Shown: piece after piece, positions 34,980-47,500 of the stretch | Position numbering within the stretch: position 1 is the stretch's first letter | Layout of the letters: every line of letters starts with the position of its first letter | Source: Chloranthus sessilifolius | Taxonomy: Eukaryota; Streptophyta; Magnoliopsida; Chloranthales; Chloranthaceae | Reading direction: 5' to 3' | Assembly: GCA_021018995.1 (NCBI GenBank) | Contig: CM037598.1 | Location: 78,448,671 to 78,512,670, forward strand | DNA length: 64,000 bases | Notes under the pieces: model-generated | What the model was told of the DNA's origin: nothing | The model's database searches: none | The model's input: the letters and a program-made list of their open reading frames with translations, nothing else | Position numbers and translations under genes: made by a program

Positions 34980-36990
34980 GGATCAGTTCAAAGAAGGATC
35001 CCCTTGAAAGTGAATGGTGTCCATGGGTTCAGAAGGTTTTTCAAAACAAGGCTTAAGCCTCTGACCATTCACCTTCAAGGTTCTCCCAGACTTAGGATCT
35101 ATGATTTCCACAGCACCAGATGGGGAAACATGCATGACAATGTAGGGACCTTCTCAGCTGGATTTCAATTTGTCAGGAAAAAATTTAACTTTGGAGTTAA
35201 ACAACCAAACCTTATCACCAACTATGAAACTCTTTCTTAATAGCCCCTTGTCAAAGAAAGCTTTGGACCTTTCCTTGTAGATCCTGGCATTGGCATACGC
35301 ATCCATCCTTAGTTCTTCCAATTCTGACAGCTACAGCAACCTATGATGACCAGCAAAAGTTAGGTCTAGATTTAAATGTTTAATGGCCCAATAGGCCTTG
35401 TGTTCTAACTCCATTGGGAGATGACAAGCCTTGCCATAAACCAGTCTGAATGGGGACATACCAATGGGAGTCTTATAGGCAGTCCTATAAGCCCACAGTG
35501 CATCATTAAGCTTGTCAGCCCAATCTTTCCTATCAGTCCTCACAGTCTTCTCAAGGATTTGCTTAATCTCTCTATTTGAAATTTCAACTTGCCCACTGAT
35601 TTGTGGGTGGTAGGGAGTAGCAATCCTATAGGTGACAGAATATTTCTTGAGCAAGTGCAGAAATGGCGACCCCCATCACTGATAATGGCTCTAAGGGTGT
35701 CAAATCTCGAGAAGATATTCTGCTTTATAAACTTGAGGATAACCTGATTATCATTAGTTCTTGTGGCGATGGCTTCTACTCATTTGGGAACGTAATCCAC
35801 TGCCACTAAGATGAAATGAAAACCATTTGAAGAAGAAAGGGCCCCATAAAGTCAATACCCCACACATCAAACAGTTCCACAACAAGGATGGGCTGTAAAG
35901 GCATTGAGTTTCTTTTGGACAGCCCTCCTAATTTCTGACATCTTTTACAGGTCCTGCAGTGTGTATTGGCATCTCTGAAAAGAGAAGACCAATAGAACCC
36001 ACACTGCAAGACTTTGTCAGCTGTTTTTCTTCCACTAAAGTGACTCCCACAGGCATTTTCATGGCACATGGCCAGAATACTGGGGACATCACTTTCTGGA
36101 ACATATTTTCGAATGATTTGGTCTGCACAATACTTGTATAAGCAAGGTTCTTCCCAGAAAAAGAATTTGACCTGTGAGAAAAACAGGTCTTTGTCCATTT
36201 TTGTCCAATGGGCAGAAATCTTGCCTATAACTAGATAATTGACAATATATGCATACCAAAGAACTAAGGACTGGATGGCAAATAGTTGCTTATCCAGGAA
36301 GACATCATTTGTAGCAAGGTCATCAATACCTTTCTCCAAAACAATTCTGGACAAGTGGTCAGCCACCACATTTTTTACACCCTTTTTGTCCTTGATTTCA
36401 ATGTCAAACTCCTGCAACAGGAGTATCCATCTAATCAACCTGGGCTTCGCATCCTTCTTGGACAATAGGTACTTCAATGTTGAGTGGTCAGTGAAGATTA
36501 CAGTTTTAGACCCAAGTAGGTAAAGTCTAAATTTGTCCACAGCGAAAACCACTGCTAGAAGCTCTTTCTCAGTTGTGGTATAATTCAGCTGAGCTTCAGC
36601 AAGTGATTTATTGAGATAGGCAATGACCACAGGCAGCTTATCTTTTCTCTGGCCCAAAACAGCACCTATTGCCAGGTCGGATGCATCACATATCAACTCA
36701 AAGGGGAGATCAATAAAGGGGAGAGGGAAGTGGTCTTTTCTGATCTTGGAGTTGAGTTTTCGATAATCGATGCAAACTCTCCAGCCAGTGGTCTCCCTGG
36801 ATGGTCTTAGCTCTCCAGACTCAGTTGTTATCATTGTTATGCCAGACTTCTTAGGCACCACCTGAATAGGTGCCACCCATTAAGAATCAGAAATTGGATA
36901 AATTACCCCAGCGTCCAGCAATTTGATGATTTCTTTTAGGACCACCTCCTACATGTGAGGATTCAATTTCCTCTGTATTTCCCTGGAAGG
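34980..36990 (-). pseudogene. Athila-like RT (core deleted), RNase H and integrase
   Basis: From 36876 on minus one open frame reads the RT N-terminus ([22 protein letters not shown]) and then, at about 36708, jumps to [11 protein letters not shown] of RNase H. The catalytic Y/FxDD half of RT is missing, but the frame is kept. RNase H ([20 protein letters not shown]) and the integrase zinc-binding and core start ([20 protein letters not shown]) follow to 35806. Integrase resumes at 35654 ([13 protein letters not shown]) and its C-terminal part runs to about 34980 with frame breaks. Confidence 0.88.
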
Positions 36991-37113
36991 TGTTGAGCCC
37001 TCCTCTAGATGGATCCTATGTATACAGATTGATGCATCAATCTCTTCCAGATCAGCAATGGTCCAGCCAATTGCCTTCTTGTGCTTCCTCAAAACTGTTA
37101 GCAATTCCTCCTC

Positions 37114-38520
37114 TTACTCATTGGTAAGAGAAGAGGAGATAATTACATGAAGTTTTTCATCTTTCTCAAGGAAAGCATATTTCAATGTCTCTGAAAGCTT
37201 CTTGAGCTCCAGATCAGGGCCTTGTTGGATGGATGGCAGGATTGGTGCTTTGTTGGTTTGAGGAAGGGGCAGCAATGTAGGTTTCCACCTGGAATACTGC
37301 ACTAAGCCTACAGAAGACTTCAATGGGGACATGTCTTCTGGCATTAAAGCTGGGCTTCGTTCTTCTACCATGTTCCAAACTTTAGTTAAATTTGTGATAA
37401 TGTTGCCCCACTCTAGCAGAGTGGGCAGTTCTTCTTCAACAACTTCTTCTAGTACATCCACTGCAAAGCATTCCTCATTGTCCAGCTGAGGGTACTTTGC
37501 ATTGTTGTACACATTAAGCTCAACTTTCATATGTCTGAAAGTTACCTCCATGATCCCAGACCTGCATTAAATACATGCATTGGTAGTGGCCAAGAATGGT
37601 CTGCCCAAAATAACAGGTATCGGAGATATACTCTTGTTGCAGCCTATGTCCAAAATAAGGAAGTCTGCAGGGTTGAAGAACTTATCTACCCCCACTAAGA
37701 CATCCTCAACCACTCCCATGGGTCTCTTCTCAGACCTATCAGCCATTAATAGTATAATGGGGGTGGGTTTCAGCTCCCCCAAACCTAGCTGCTGATACAC
37801 ACTGTATGGCAGCAGGTTAACACTGGCTCTAAGGTCTAGAAGGGCCCTTCCAATCGTGTGGTCTCCAATTATACAGGGAATAGTGGGTATCTCTGGGTCT
37901 TGTAACTTCTCAGGCATTGTCATGTTTAATACAGAATTAACTGTATCAGTTGCAAAGACCTTTTTGGATAAATGGCCTCTAGCTTTCCTTTTCTGAGTAC
38001 AAAGGTCTTTCAAAAATTTTACATAGGCTGGGACCTGTCGGATAGCATCAAGCAGGGGTAAATTAATTTTTACCTGCTTAAAGGTCTCCATCATTTCCTC
38101 TATCTGTGCATTCCCCTTATCAAAAGGGGCAGGGCCATTCAAAGCTTGAGGAAATGGCAGCTGAGGGACTGCTGGTTCCTCAACTGTAAGCCTATGACTG
38201 AACTTTTATTTTTTTCTTTTTTCTTCTTTTATTTCCTACCAAGGCTCAACTACAGCCTCTTTATTTTTTCCTTGTTGAAGGGTAGCAGGCAACTCCTGAC
38301 TCTGTGCTCTAACAAAGTCTCTTTCACTTTCACTCGACAGTTCTTTGGGAATGACCTCCCTTTGTTCCTTTCCCACCTGGTTGTCTACCAGCCTGTCAGA
38401 ACTTAGGGCTGTGATGGCATTAACCCCCTCAAAATTTAAGGAGCCTTCTCCAATTGAATATTGGCCCTTAGGGTTGGCTACTGGCTGGCTTGGCAACCTG
38501 CCCTCTTCTCTTTTAGCCAA
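37114..38520 (-). pseudogene. Athila-like protease region and linkers
   Basis: The 191-codon piece 38142-37567 holds the Athila-type retropepsin: ALLDLRASVNLLPYSVY with the downstream ILGRPFLAT. The catalytic triad normally reads D-L/T-G; here the third residue is R, a probable inactivating change. Upstream (38520-38236) is the gag-pro linker; downstream (37551-37114) the pro-RT linker. Stops separate the pieces. Confidence 0.8.
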
Positions 38521-39207
38521 GGCATTAGCTATTTGGCCAAGCTACTCTTCTATTTTCTTTATACTTTGACTGTGAGAAGTCACAGTCTGATTCAAAGGTC
38601 CAAGGCTTTGAAATTGGGTCAAAACCTGGTCCTCAAAAGAAGCACTTCGGGGCTGAGGTGGGGGAACTACCAACTAATTTTACTGCTGGGGCTGCTGCTG
38701 ATGTTAGAAATTTGAACTTGGGGCATATCCCTGGTTAAACTGCTGTTGTGGCCTTTGAGGTAAGGCTAATGATGTGATTTTTGAATGTGTAATGTTTTAC
38801 TCTCAAGTGCATGAATCGGTTTGTATATAGTGGGTGCGGAGTACGAGATCGTTCCCACGAGGACTAATTTTGAAAGATCTAAAAGAGACAAGCAATTCTA
38901 GAAATCTACTAAGATCTAACAATATTCTATCAGTTTTATGATTTAAGCGGTTGATGAGATGGTAATTAATGACTACAAAAATAAAATTCAATTGATAATT
39001 CAAAAGAAAAGGTAAAGATGATGATAAAGATGAAGATACTAAATCCTCCCATTTTTGGTCCGTTCTTCCTATAATATAAATCTAAGGATTAAATTATGAG
39101 ATATTCCATTGGTAACAAACATCTTTTATGGAAGATCAATGGTCAACACCCTAATAGGTTCCACGTTGCATCCCTGCAATTAGGACTTAGATGATTTTCA
39201 TATATAG

Positions 39208-39530
39208 ATCTGGGATCAAGGGCATGGCTAAGCACACATGATCTCAGGTTCAAATAAAAATCATCCCCAAAGTGGGTGAAAATTCCAACAAGAATACCAC
39301 TTATAAATCTGAAATCAAGGGCATGGCTAGGCACACTTTATTCAGATTAGGGAGTATTTAAGATAAAATTACCATTACAGAACTAAGATCCAGGGCATGG
39401 CTAGGCACACTCGATCCCAGAACATAATCGTAATTAGATCCACACGATGAAAGCAAAAAGACCATAACAATAATTAGGTAAAATTACCGTCACAGATTTG
39501 AGATCCCGGGCATGGCTAGGCACACGCGAT
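39208..39530 (+). repeat. Four hairpin repeats in the solo LTR
   Basis: GGGCATGGCTARGCACAC occurs at 39220-39237, 39319-39336, 39393-39410 and 39508-39525. Three copies sit between near-complementary arms of the GGGATC...GATCYC(A/G) type, so the loop sequence is more conserved than the intervening DNA. Spacings are 99, 74 and 115 bp. Confidence 0.75.
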
Positions 39531-40092
39531 CCCGATTAGTGGCGGGGATTTCATCCGTTCATGATAGCACAATGACCATAAAATAAAATCTCATATTTTA
39601 ATCCTTAATTTATATTATTAAAAGTACATCCCTCGGATGGGAATCATTAGATCCCCATCCCTATAAATTTAGCCACACATATTATAATTAAATGACATAA
39701 ATAAATAAAGACGGAAAAATAACATTAATTTAATAAATTGAAATTACCTCAAACTTCAAAAGAACTTACTTTGATCCAAAAGTACGATGATCTTCAGAAA
39801 CGAAATTAATGCAGGAATAACTTTGAACAAAATTTATAAACTGAAGGGATGAGTACTGAAAAATTAAAGGAACAAAGCTCTCAAAAAGGAATAATAAAAC
39901 TTCCCTATTTCTATGTCTAACTATGAAAAATAATGGCTAAAAACTAAGAACTCTAAAACTAAAACTCTTTCCTAAAATTAATTCTATCTAATTCTCTACT
40001 TAATTCTCTAAAAAAAATCTCTCCTTTCCCGAAGTGTTTGAGTCGCTTTAAATAGACCCTCGTCGCGGAAGTCTCCCAAGCCAAAATTTTAG

Positions 40093-40226
40093 GGTCGATT
40101 AATCGACCAGGGAGGGTCGATGCATTGAGCTGCCAAAACGTCCCAAAATTTGCTTTACAGTGTCAGTTTCGTGTCAGACTCTGACTTGTCCTCGATTAAT
40201 CGACCTATAGGGTCGATGCATCGACC
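40093..40226. repeat. Two palindrome pairs in the solo LTR
   Basis: GGTCGATTAATCGACC (40093-40108) is followed 22 bp on by GGTCGATGCATTGAGC (40115-40130). The pair recurs 97 bp later as TCGATTAATCGACC (centre about 40197) and GGTCGATGCATCGACC (40211-40226), 21 bp apart. Confidence 0.85.
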
Positions 40227-40732
40227 CCAGAAATCCGTGAAATTCAGCACTTTCTTTGTATCAGACACTACTTCGGTATTTCGGCCATAACTTTCTGTCT
40301 TGAACTTGGATTGAGGTGATTCTTATGCCGTTGGAAAGCTGACGAAACGATCTACAACTTTCATGTTTTGACAATTTTATAATTCAGCCATCTTGAAGGT
40401 CCAAATTTAGCCGCAAGTCGCACCAAGTTCTTGATTACCCAAAGTTGCAGTGTTTTGACATTATATTCAGAATTCTTGGACTGTTTTCTATACTTGGCTT
40501 GTATTTACCTGAAACACTTCAAATCTAATCATTCTAATCAGATAGCCTTCATCAGACAGCTAAATATAGGAATTTAGGGGTGAAATATCATCATTTTTCA
40601 GTACTCATCAGCTAACATTTGTTGTGGCTGCATATAATTATCTTGTCTCCACCTCAAATTTGGGTGGTCTCTCCATTGGTAACCAGCATTTTGGTGTTGG
40701 TATCCATATGGCTGTTTGTTGTAGCCACCAGA

Positions 40733-41829
40733 TTATTGCTGGCCAAAAGATTGGGCAGCAGCAGTTTGTTCAATCACATACTCAGGGTATTGCCCTACAG
40801 ATGGGCACTCTTCCACTGTGTGTTGTGGAGATTGGCATATCAGACATGCCTCCATCACTTGTGCAGCCAATCTGGGCTGCACCACAGTTAAAAGTTTATC
40901 AAACTTATCAGAAAGATTGGCCATCTGCATTCTCAGGTCATCATTTCCCCTAACTTTATACATCTTTCCTTTAGAAGTTTCAGTAAACCCCAGCTTAGGA
41001 GAAAGCTCTTGAACAGTTCTTGATGAGGAAACCTTCTGGAAAGCATTTTCATTGATGACCTCGAACAAGTCTCATGCCTCATCAGCTATTTTATGCATGT
41101 ACGTTCCACCACAAGAGGCATCTACCATGTCTCTGCTTTTCTCATCAATCCCATTATAGAAGCTCTGGACAAGCTGTCATTCCGGGATCTTGTGGTGGGG
41201 ATATTGTTTGAGCATCTCCTTAAATCTGTCCAGGATTGATTAAAATCCTCAGTTGGGGATTGTGCAAAAGCAAGTATTGCTTTCCTCAACTAACTGGTTT
41301 TGGTCTCTGAGAAAAATTTAGTCAGAAATCTTGTCTGGAGGTCTTTCCAAGTAGTGATACTACTGTTTGGGAGAGTAGACAACCAGGTGCTGGCCTTGTC
41401 CTTTAGGGAGAAAGGAAAGAGCCTTAGCCTAGTGGCTTCTGGTCCCAAACCAACAATGGAGAATGTCGTGCACAGGGCCAAGAACTGGTCAATGTGCTTG
41501 TAAGGGTCTTCCTTGCTAAGCCCATGGAAAGAGGGAAGCATTTGGATGATGGAGGTTTTAATCTCGTAGTTTCCCTGAACATCTGGGAATTGAATTCTGA
41601 ATGGAGAATTATAATCATCATGAGCATTCAATTTCTTCAATGTTCTGGGTTGCTCTTCACCCATAACTGTTGTCACAATTTCAATAGGGGGCTCGACTGT
41701 GGTGTGTCTGTGCCTTCTCAGTCTTCTACCCCTTTCTATCTCAGGGTTAGGAGGCTCTAATGTAGGCCTAAGGGATCTCCTTCCTAACATGCACACACAC
41801 CAACTGCAGGGAAGACTTCTCACAGACAC
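40733..41829 (-). pseudogene. Athila-like gag
   Basis: The 179-codon piece 41829-41290 carries the retrotransposon gag domain (LRLFPFSLKDKASTWLSTL, RFLTKFF). A second piece, 41068-40733, ends with a degenerate CX2C-type knuckle (CLICQSPQHTVEEC). Stops and a frameshift lie between 41290 and 41068. The solo LTR follows immediately. Gag forms the particle that packages element RNA. Confidence 0.85.
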
Positions 41830-42086
41830 ATTGCACTTAACAAAATTACAACTATCCTAATCAACTGCTATGCAATTTTCAAAGGAGAAATAGACTGAGT
41901 TTTGAGGGTTAGAGAAGTGAAAACAGAGGTAGCTAGACTCCCAGTGCAGTTCTACTTTCCTTCTTTGCTGCTTTCCAGATCTGCAAGAAAAATTCCAAAT
42001 GTAAATCAGCAGTATCAATTATTCACAAGTACAGCTACCAGAGAATAAAGAATACAAAAATATAGGGTCTACTAATAGATCAAGGC

Positions 42087-42104
42087 TCCCCGGCAGCGGC
42101 ACCA
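42087..42104 (-). other. Athila-like primer-binding site
   Basis: On minus, TGGTGCCGCTGCCGGGGA lies five bases inside the 5' LTR end, the position and style of a tRNA primer site in this gypsy group. It shows that 42111-44549 is the 5' LTR. Confidence 0.75.
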
Positions 42105-42110
42105 AAAGCT

Positions 42111-44549
42111 TGTTGAGGTATTTTAAGTGCTTGCTACTAACTTTATTGGAGATGGTGATAAGAATTGGGTTAGTGAAAATCAAAGATGGATTGAAGAGCA
42201 GCAAGCCTAAAAGTACATAGTCCTGCAAGATACAGGGCTTGTTGTAGCAAGTTTTGATAAGTAAGAGTTTGTCCCACAGGAAAAGTTGATCTAAAGCTCC
42301 AAGGGAGCTATCTTTAGTAGGCCCTCTAGATCTGGCAATCCTAAATGGAAGGGGATTTATGGTCACTATAGTCTAATTCCTAAGGTAACTTAATGCCTAA
42401 ACTACAGAAAGGGTTGAGAAGAGTGATGGAGTGGGAGAAAACAAATATAAAAGGGTGAGAAGTATGTTATTAGGTACAGATCTGATGGGTCTCATAACTC
42501 AGACTCAGATCTGCTGCTATAAAAATCATGTCCAATGGCTACATTATCACCAAAGAGGAGAAAGGATCCAACTCACTCCTGTGCCATGATTCAATCCCTT
42601 ATGGCTATAACCTGTCCACTTGAGTGGTCACAGACTATCCAATAGGGGAACCACAATCCAGAGATGGGTCAAAATAAGTTTATCATTGTAGGCACTACTT
42701 CATCCAGGCTACAAGCTCAGGAATCCATAGGAACCTCAACCTCTAAAGCTCTGTGTGTGGGGCTAGGCCTACAACGTGCACTAACCTGGACACACAAAAC
42801 CAACAAGAGTTTGAGTACTAGCTTTTAAGCTTAACTGTTCACTGCTTTAAAAAGACAGCAGTGATCCAGTCACAAGCCTATAATCTCTACAGCCAGATCA
42901 GATCTGCCATCTGATGGTGGGTCTATATAAATACAGGGGAGTCTGTCTCTGCACAATCTCTCACAAGACTACAAGCACAAGTGCAGAGAAGAAGAATCTG
43001 TCTTAGATCTGTGGATTGGCCTCACCCTAGGGCTATAATCTGTCCACTTGAATGGTCACAGACTATCCACAGAGGCTATCTTCCTCATAGAGGTCTAAGT
43101 CAGAACAAGAACATTGCTGCTGCCACCATGTTCACAAGGACACCAGCTCAAGCTCCCATGGGGATTCAGATTTAGTGGGTCCTGTGGTGGGGCTAGGCCT
43201 GCAATGTGCCTAACTTGGACACACAGGTCACTTGGATCTAAGTAAAGCCTTAAAGACAATCCTCCATTGCTTACAATACAACTTAGCAATGGAGGATCTC
43301 AATGCAGCAGCCTTGCATAAAACAACTCACAAAACACCAATCCCATACATGCAATGGATCCTATTACAAAACTCCATTAAAACTATACCAAATAATCATA
43401 CAAAGGCATAACCAGCAAGTGCTGGACTATAGAGAGAAGGAAAAAGGAAAAAGAAAACTCCTAAACCCTAACCTTAGCCTACTGTAATTCTACAGTCGAT
43501 TTCAAGAAGGAGTACAGAAGTCAAGTCCTTTAAACCTAAGCTAGGCTTAGGCTTATATAGCAGTTAGCTCTCTCCAAATTAGGGTTAGGAAAACCCTAAT
43601 TTATCAATTCTATCATGGCCCAATTATGTTCCTTAGATGCCTCGGGGCATGTGCACAGAGATTGAAGCATTGGAGTGCGTGCCCTAATTGCTGGAAGTTT
43701 CTAGATTGCCCTTACAGAAGTGGGGAGAAGTTTAGAACTCGATCCTCGCTAGGTAGAAAAGATTTCTAGATCTTGCCGCGTGGTAGAATTGGCGTCGCGG
43801 GATTGAATTGACTTGAAGCTCATGCAGTCGCGGGATTGATACTTTAGTCATCGCGAGATACTTCTGGCTGTCGCGAGATTGCTCTTTGCTTTTGAATGGC
43901 GCGGGAATTGCGCGCGCAGTTCGTCCCTTGGTGAATCTCACGGGGATCCTCGCGAAGAAGCAGTGTTCATAGGTCTATGGATTGCGCGAGCATTTCCTTG
44001 AAGGTTTGTATCCCGCGGCCACTGCGCGGCAGTCGCACGCTGAAGTGCCTGGAGCTCTCTCTCTTCAGTGAATTGCGCGATGATTGAAGACTCCTTTCTT
44101 GAGCTGCGTGAGACTGCGCGAGTGCTGATGACTGAAACTCGCGAGAACCTCGCGAAATCTGCTTTTGAATTCTTTCTGTCATCAAACCGCGCGAGAACGG
44201 CGCGAAGACTACGCGACCAGTTGGTGTGCTATCTTCAGAAGTCCGCGACAACTGCGCAAAGGAATTCTCTCTGGTTCAATTAAACCCTGCGACATCTGCG
44301 CGAGGCATTCTTCTTGGTTTGTTTCTGCTTTGCTGTGTCTATGCTACAGCCAATTCTCTGTCTGGGTTCAACCTTCATTCTTCTGAGGGGCTTCTGGAGC
44401 AACAGTAGGCTTCTTGGCATGGATAGGGGTTTATTTGCAACTGCTGCTTATTACCTACAGAATAGACTTAAAACACATTTATTAAATGATTAAGGGTTTA
44501 ACAGAGATTAAGTTAAGGGGTGAAAAGTGGTACTTTTCAGGTCTTAACA
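42111..44549 (-). repeat. Athila-like 5' LTR
   Basis: 2439 bp. On minus, U3 holds the CGCG-word array (44305-43777). About 215 bp downstream is the TATA box CTATATAA (43553-43560), close to AACCCTAATT-type sequence. R/U5 follow to the PBS. ORFs in this segment are not supported. Confidence 0.9.
43777..44305 (-). repeat. CGCG-word array in the 5' LTR, upstream of TATA
   Basis: At least 18 CGCG-centred words, e.g. GTCGCGGGAT (43828), ATCGCGAGAT (43850), GTCGCGAGAT (43870), ATTGCGCGAG (43981), CTCGCGAGAA (near 44140) and CTGCGCGAGG (44296). Many steps are about 19-23 or 28-34 bp. The words match those at 34201-34646, so one family-specific motif occupies both places. Confidence 0.8.
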
Positions 44550-47500
44550 TAAAGCCATATCAATTCCAACCTCCAAGGCTTTAAATTCACATTCAAACGC
44601 AGAATCTGCTATAGTGGCGCTGAAGAAGCTTTCAATGAAGGAACCTCCATCATCTCTAATAAGACCCTCAGTAGCCCCATGCCCGTCCTTATAAGACCCA
44701 TCAACATTTAGTTTGAGGTAATCAGTCCTAGGGGGCGTCCAAACACATGCAATAAGATGTCTTCTTTTCACTGGTTGAATATGCCAGGCCAAAGAAATCA
44801 CATTGTCTTCTTCTAATTGCAGCCCATCAACTAGTAAAGAGACCTTTTCAATTATAGAGTGCAAGACTTGTTTCTTTCATTTTTGAATATCACAAAAAAT
44901 TCGGTTATTTCTCTCCCTCCAAATGTGCCAGATAGTCGCACAGAAAGCATTCCTGACCAATTAGTGTGATTGTTCCTTACCACCACCATGAATCATGCAA
45001 TCCTTAAGCTCATCAGCCAAAGGCATAGGATTTAAATTTTTTAGTCCCAGTTGGACCTTGATAGATCTCTAGATCCATCTAGAGTACCCACATCTAAAAA
45101 ATAGATGATCAATATTCTCTTCATGGTTCCAACAAAGAACACATCTAGATGGAATAATCATCCCCCTTTTACACAAGTTATCCATAGTGAGGAGCTTATA
45201 ATTGATCGCCAACCACGAGCAAAATGCATGTCGTGGGATGTTTTGATGATTCCAGATGAAGGAAGCCCAATCAACCTTATTGGCAGGATCTTTAAAGGAG
45301 GTATAGGCCGATTTCAAAGAGAATTTCCCATCCGTTGCGGGCTCCCAGATCAAGGCATTAGTTTCTTCCTCTGTCGGTATGCTAATCTTCAAAATAGAGT
45401 CCCAAGACTCTTTCATTCTAATCGTAGAAGTGGTCGGAAGATTCCATTGTTGATCAATCTAGCAATCTTTGACCCGAGCCTTTTCATCAATACCCGATTG
45501 AGCAATAAGCCGCCTGCTAAACTTGGGAATCAAGGCTTCACCATTCAGCCATGGATAACACCAGAAACTAATGTTTTCGCCATTTCCAATAACGTATCTG
45601 ACATTATTTATCACAAGGTCTCTAGCTTTCAAAATACCCCTCCATCCCCAAGATGGATCATTAGGAATAAGGCAGTTCCAAATGTCTTGATTCCCAACAT
45701 ATTTTGCTTTCACCCAATTAGCCCACAAAGAACTACTGTCTTGGATCAGATTCCAAAAAAGTTTTGCCATTCCTGCATGATTCCAGTCCTTAAGACGTCT
45801 TAAGGCCAAACCACCTTCACCGAAGGGTTTACAAACCCGATTCCAACTGATAGGGTGCATAGATTGAGCCAACGAAGGGCCCCTCCATAAAAAATTACAT
45901 AAAATTTTTTCAATAGCTTTCAAAGTCTTATTGGGTAGGCAAAAGGCCCTCGTCCAATAGACATGAAAACTATTGAGAACAGATTGGATGAGCACAAGTC
46001 TTCCCGCATACGTCAGGAGGTAGCCTTTCCAACTTTCCAATCTCCCCTGAATCTTCTCAATGAGAGGCATACAAAGAGCATGGTTCATTATGGTTCATTC
46101 TGGTGGAAAATAAAGGGATCCCCAAATAGCAAATCGGGAGGAAATCCTCCTTAAAATTCAAAGCATTTTTTATATCATCCTTATGAGAGGAAGCCTCACT
46201 GAATACAATTGAGTTTTTTCTATCGTTTGCCATCAATCTGGAGTAGTCATGAAATTTATCTAGAAGATTTCTAACTTCTTGGGCAGATCCCAAATCATCT
46301 TCCATAAAGAGAAGCAAATCATCAGCAAATAATAAATGAGAAATCAAAGAACCATTACATAGCTTAGGGACTAGAATCTTTCCTTCATCCACCTTCTCAT
46401 CAAGAAGACAGGAGAACGATTCCATGACAAGGGTGAAAATAAGAGGCGATAAAGGATCACCTTGCCTAATACCGCAAGCGCCTTTAAAGAACCCATGAGG
46501 AACCCCATTGACTAGAATATATAGAGAAGGAGGGAGTAGTAATACATTCCTCTATCCATCGAATCCATGTATCATTAAATCTGAGCTGCTTGAAACTTTT
46601 CAAAATGAAGTCCCACCGGACTCTATCATAGGCTTTTAAAACATCAATCTTAGTACATAATGCTTTCGGCCCACTATTAAGGTGACATTTTCGCACTAAC
46701 TCATGAGCAAGCAAAATGTTTTCCGTAATACTTCGGCCTTTGATAAAAGCCGATTGATTTTGACTAATAAGAGACGATAAAACTTTTGCTAGCCAGTTCG
46801 CCATGACATTAGTGATTACTTTATAAATAAAATTGCATAAAGCAATAGGCCGAAACTTTGAGATCACATTAGCATCCTTCTCGTTTGGAATGAGTCTGAT
46901 AAAGGTAGCATTAATTGCCTGAACCAATTTTTTCCTTCGAAATAGATTACTTACAACTCGAGTAACATCGTCTCTCACTATTTCCTAGAAGGCCTTAAAA
47001 AAATCAGCCGAGAAACCGTCTGGTCTTGGAGCTTTGTCATTTGGAGAATTGAAGATGACATCTTTAACTTCATCTTTGGAAATAGGAACCGTAAGCAGAG
47101 ACGCCTCCTCCATGGAAATTCGTCGTTTGAATGGGATTTCCGGTACATCCCCACAGCTCGAAGGGCTATAAATATTTTTATAGTATTGAATGATAAATTG
47201 GCCCATCACATCTGGGTTCACTAGCCTATTACCATGCTCATCTTTCAATTCATATAAGCTATCAGAAGAAATACGATCTTTCACCGACGCATGAAAAAAA
47301 CTAGTGTTGTGGTCTGCTTGAGTGGTCCATTGAACTCTGGCTTTTTACTTGTAAAAACTTTCTTCATTATCCAGTTCTTTGCTAAGCTTCCCTACAGCGA
47401 CTCTTTCTTCAATGGCTAACGTTGGGTCAAAAGGATTCCTTTGAATGTTCTCTTGAATCTGATAGACTTCGGAACGCGCCGCATCCACCCTGTCATGAAT

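Larger units (their letters stand above)
38770..40610. mobile_element. Solo LTR, 1841 bp, nested in the Athila-like element (fourth level)
   Basis: It starts TGATGTGATTTTTGAATG and ends CAGTACTCATCA, with a TGATG/CATCA terminal inverted repeat. GCTAA is duplicated exactly at 38765-38769 and 40611-40615. Gag sequence lies on the right side and the gag-pro linker on the left. It carries four GGGCATGGCTA(G/A)GCACAC hairpins (39208-39530) and two palindrome pairs (40093-40226). The family is unknown and no internal region remains, so its strand is undetermined. Confidence 0.9.
25558..44549 (-). mobile_element. Athila-like Ty3/gypsy retrotransposon, 19 kb (third nest level)
   Basis: A minus-strand element with 2.4-kb LTRs (5' LTR 42111-44549, 3' LTR 25558-28020; termini TGTTAAGACC and CCTCAACA), PBS at 42087-42104, gag, protease, RT/RNase H, integrase, a long accessory ORF and a PPT. 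Large LTRs and an extra ORF after integrase are Athila features. The LTRs differ mainly by transitions (about 95% identical by eye). A solo LTR of another family interrupts gag-pro (38770-40610). No 5-bp target duplication is evident. The RT core is deleted, so it is dead. Confidence 0.88.

Noticed and set aside
45105..45803. 232-codon plus ORF opposite LINE ORF2
   Set aside because: It is the complement of the zf-RVT/RT region, which reads correctly on minus.
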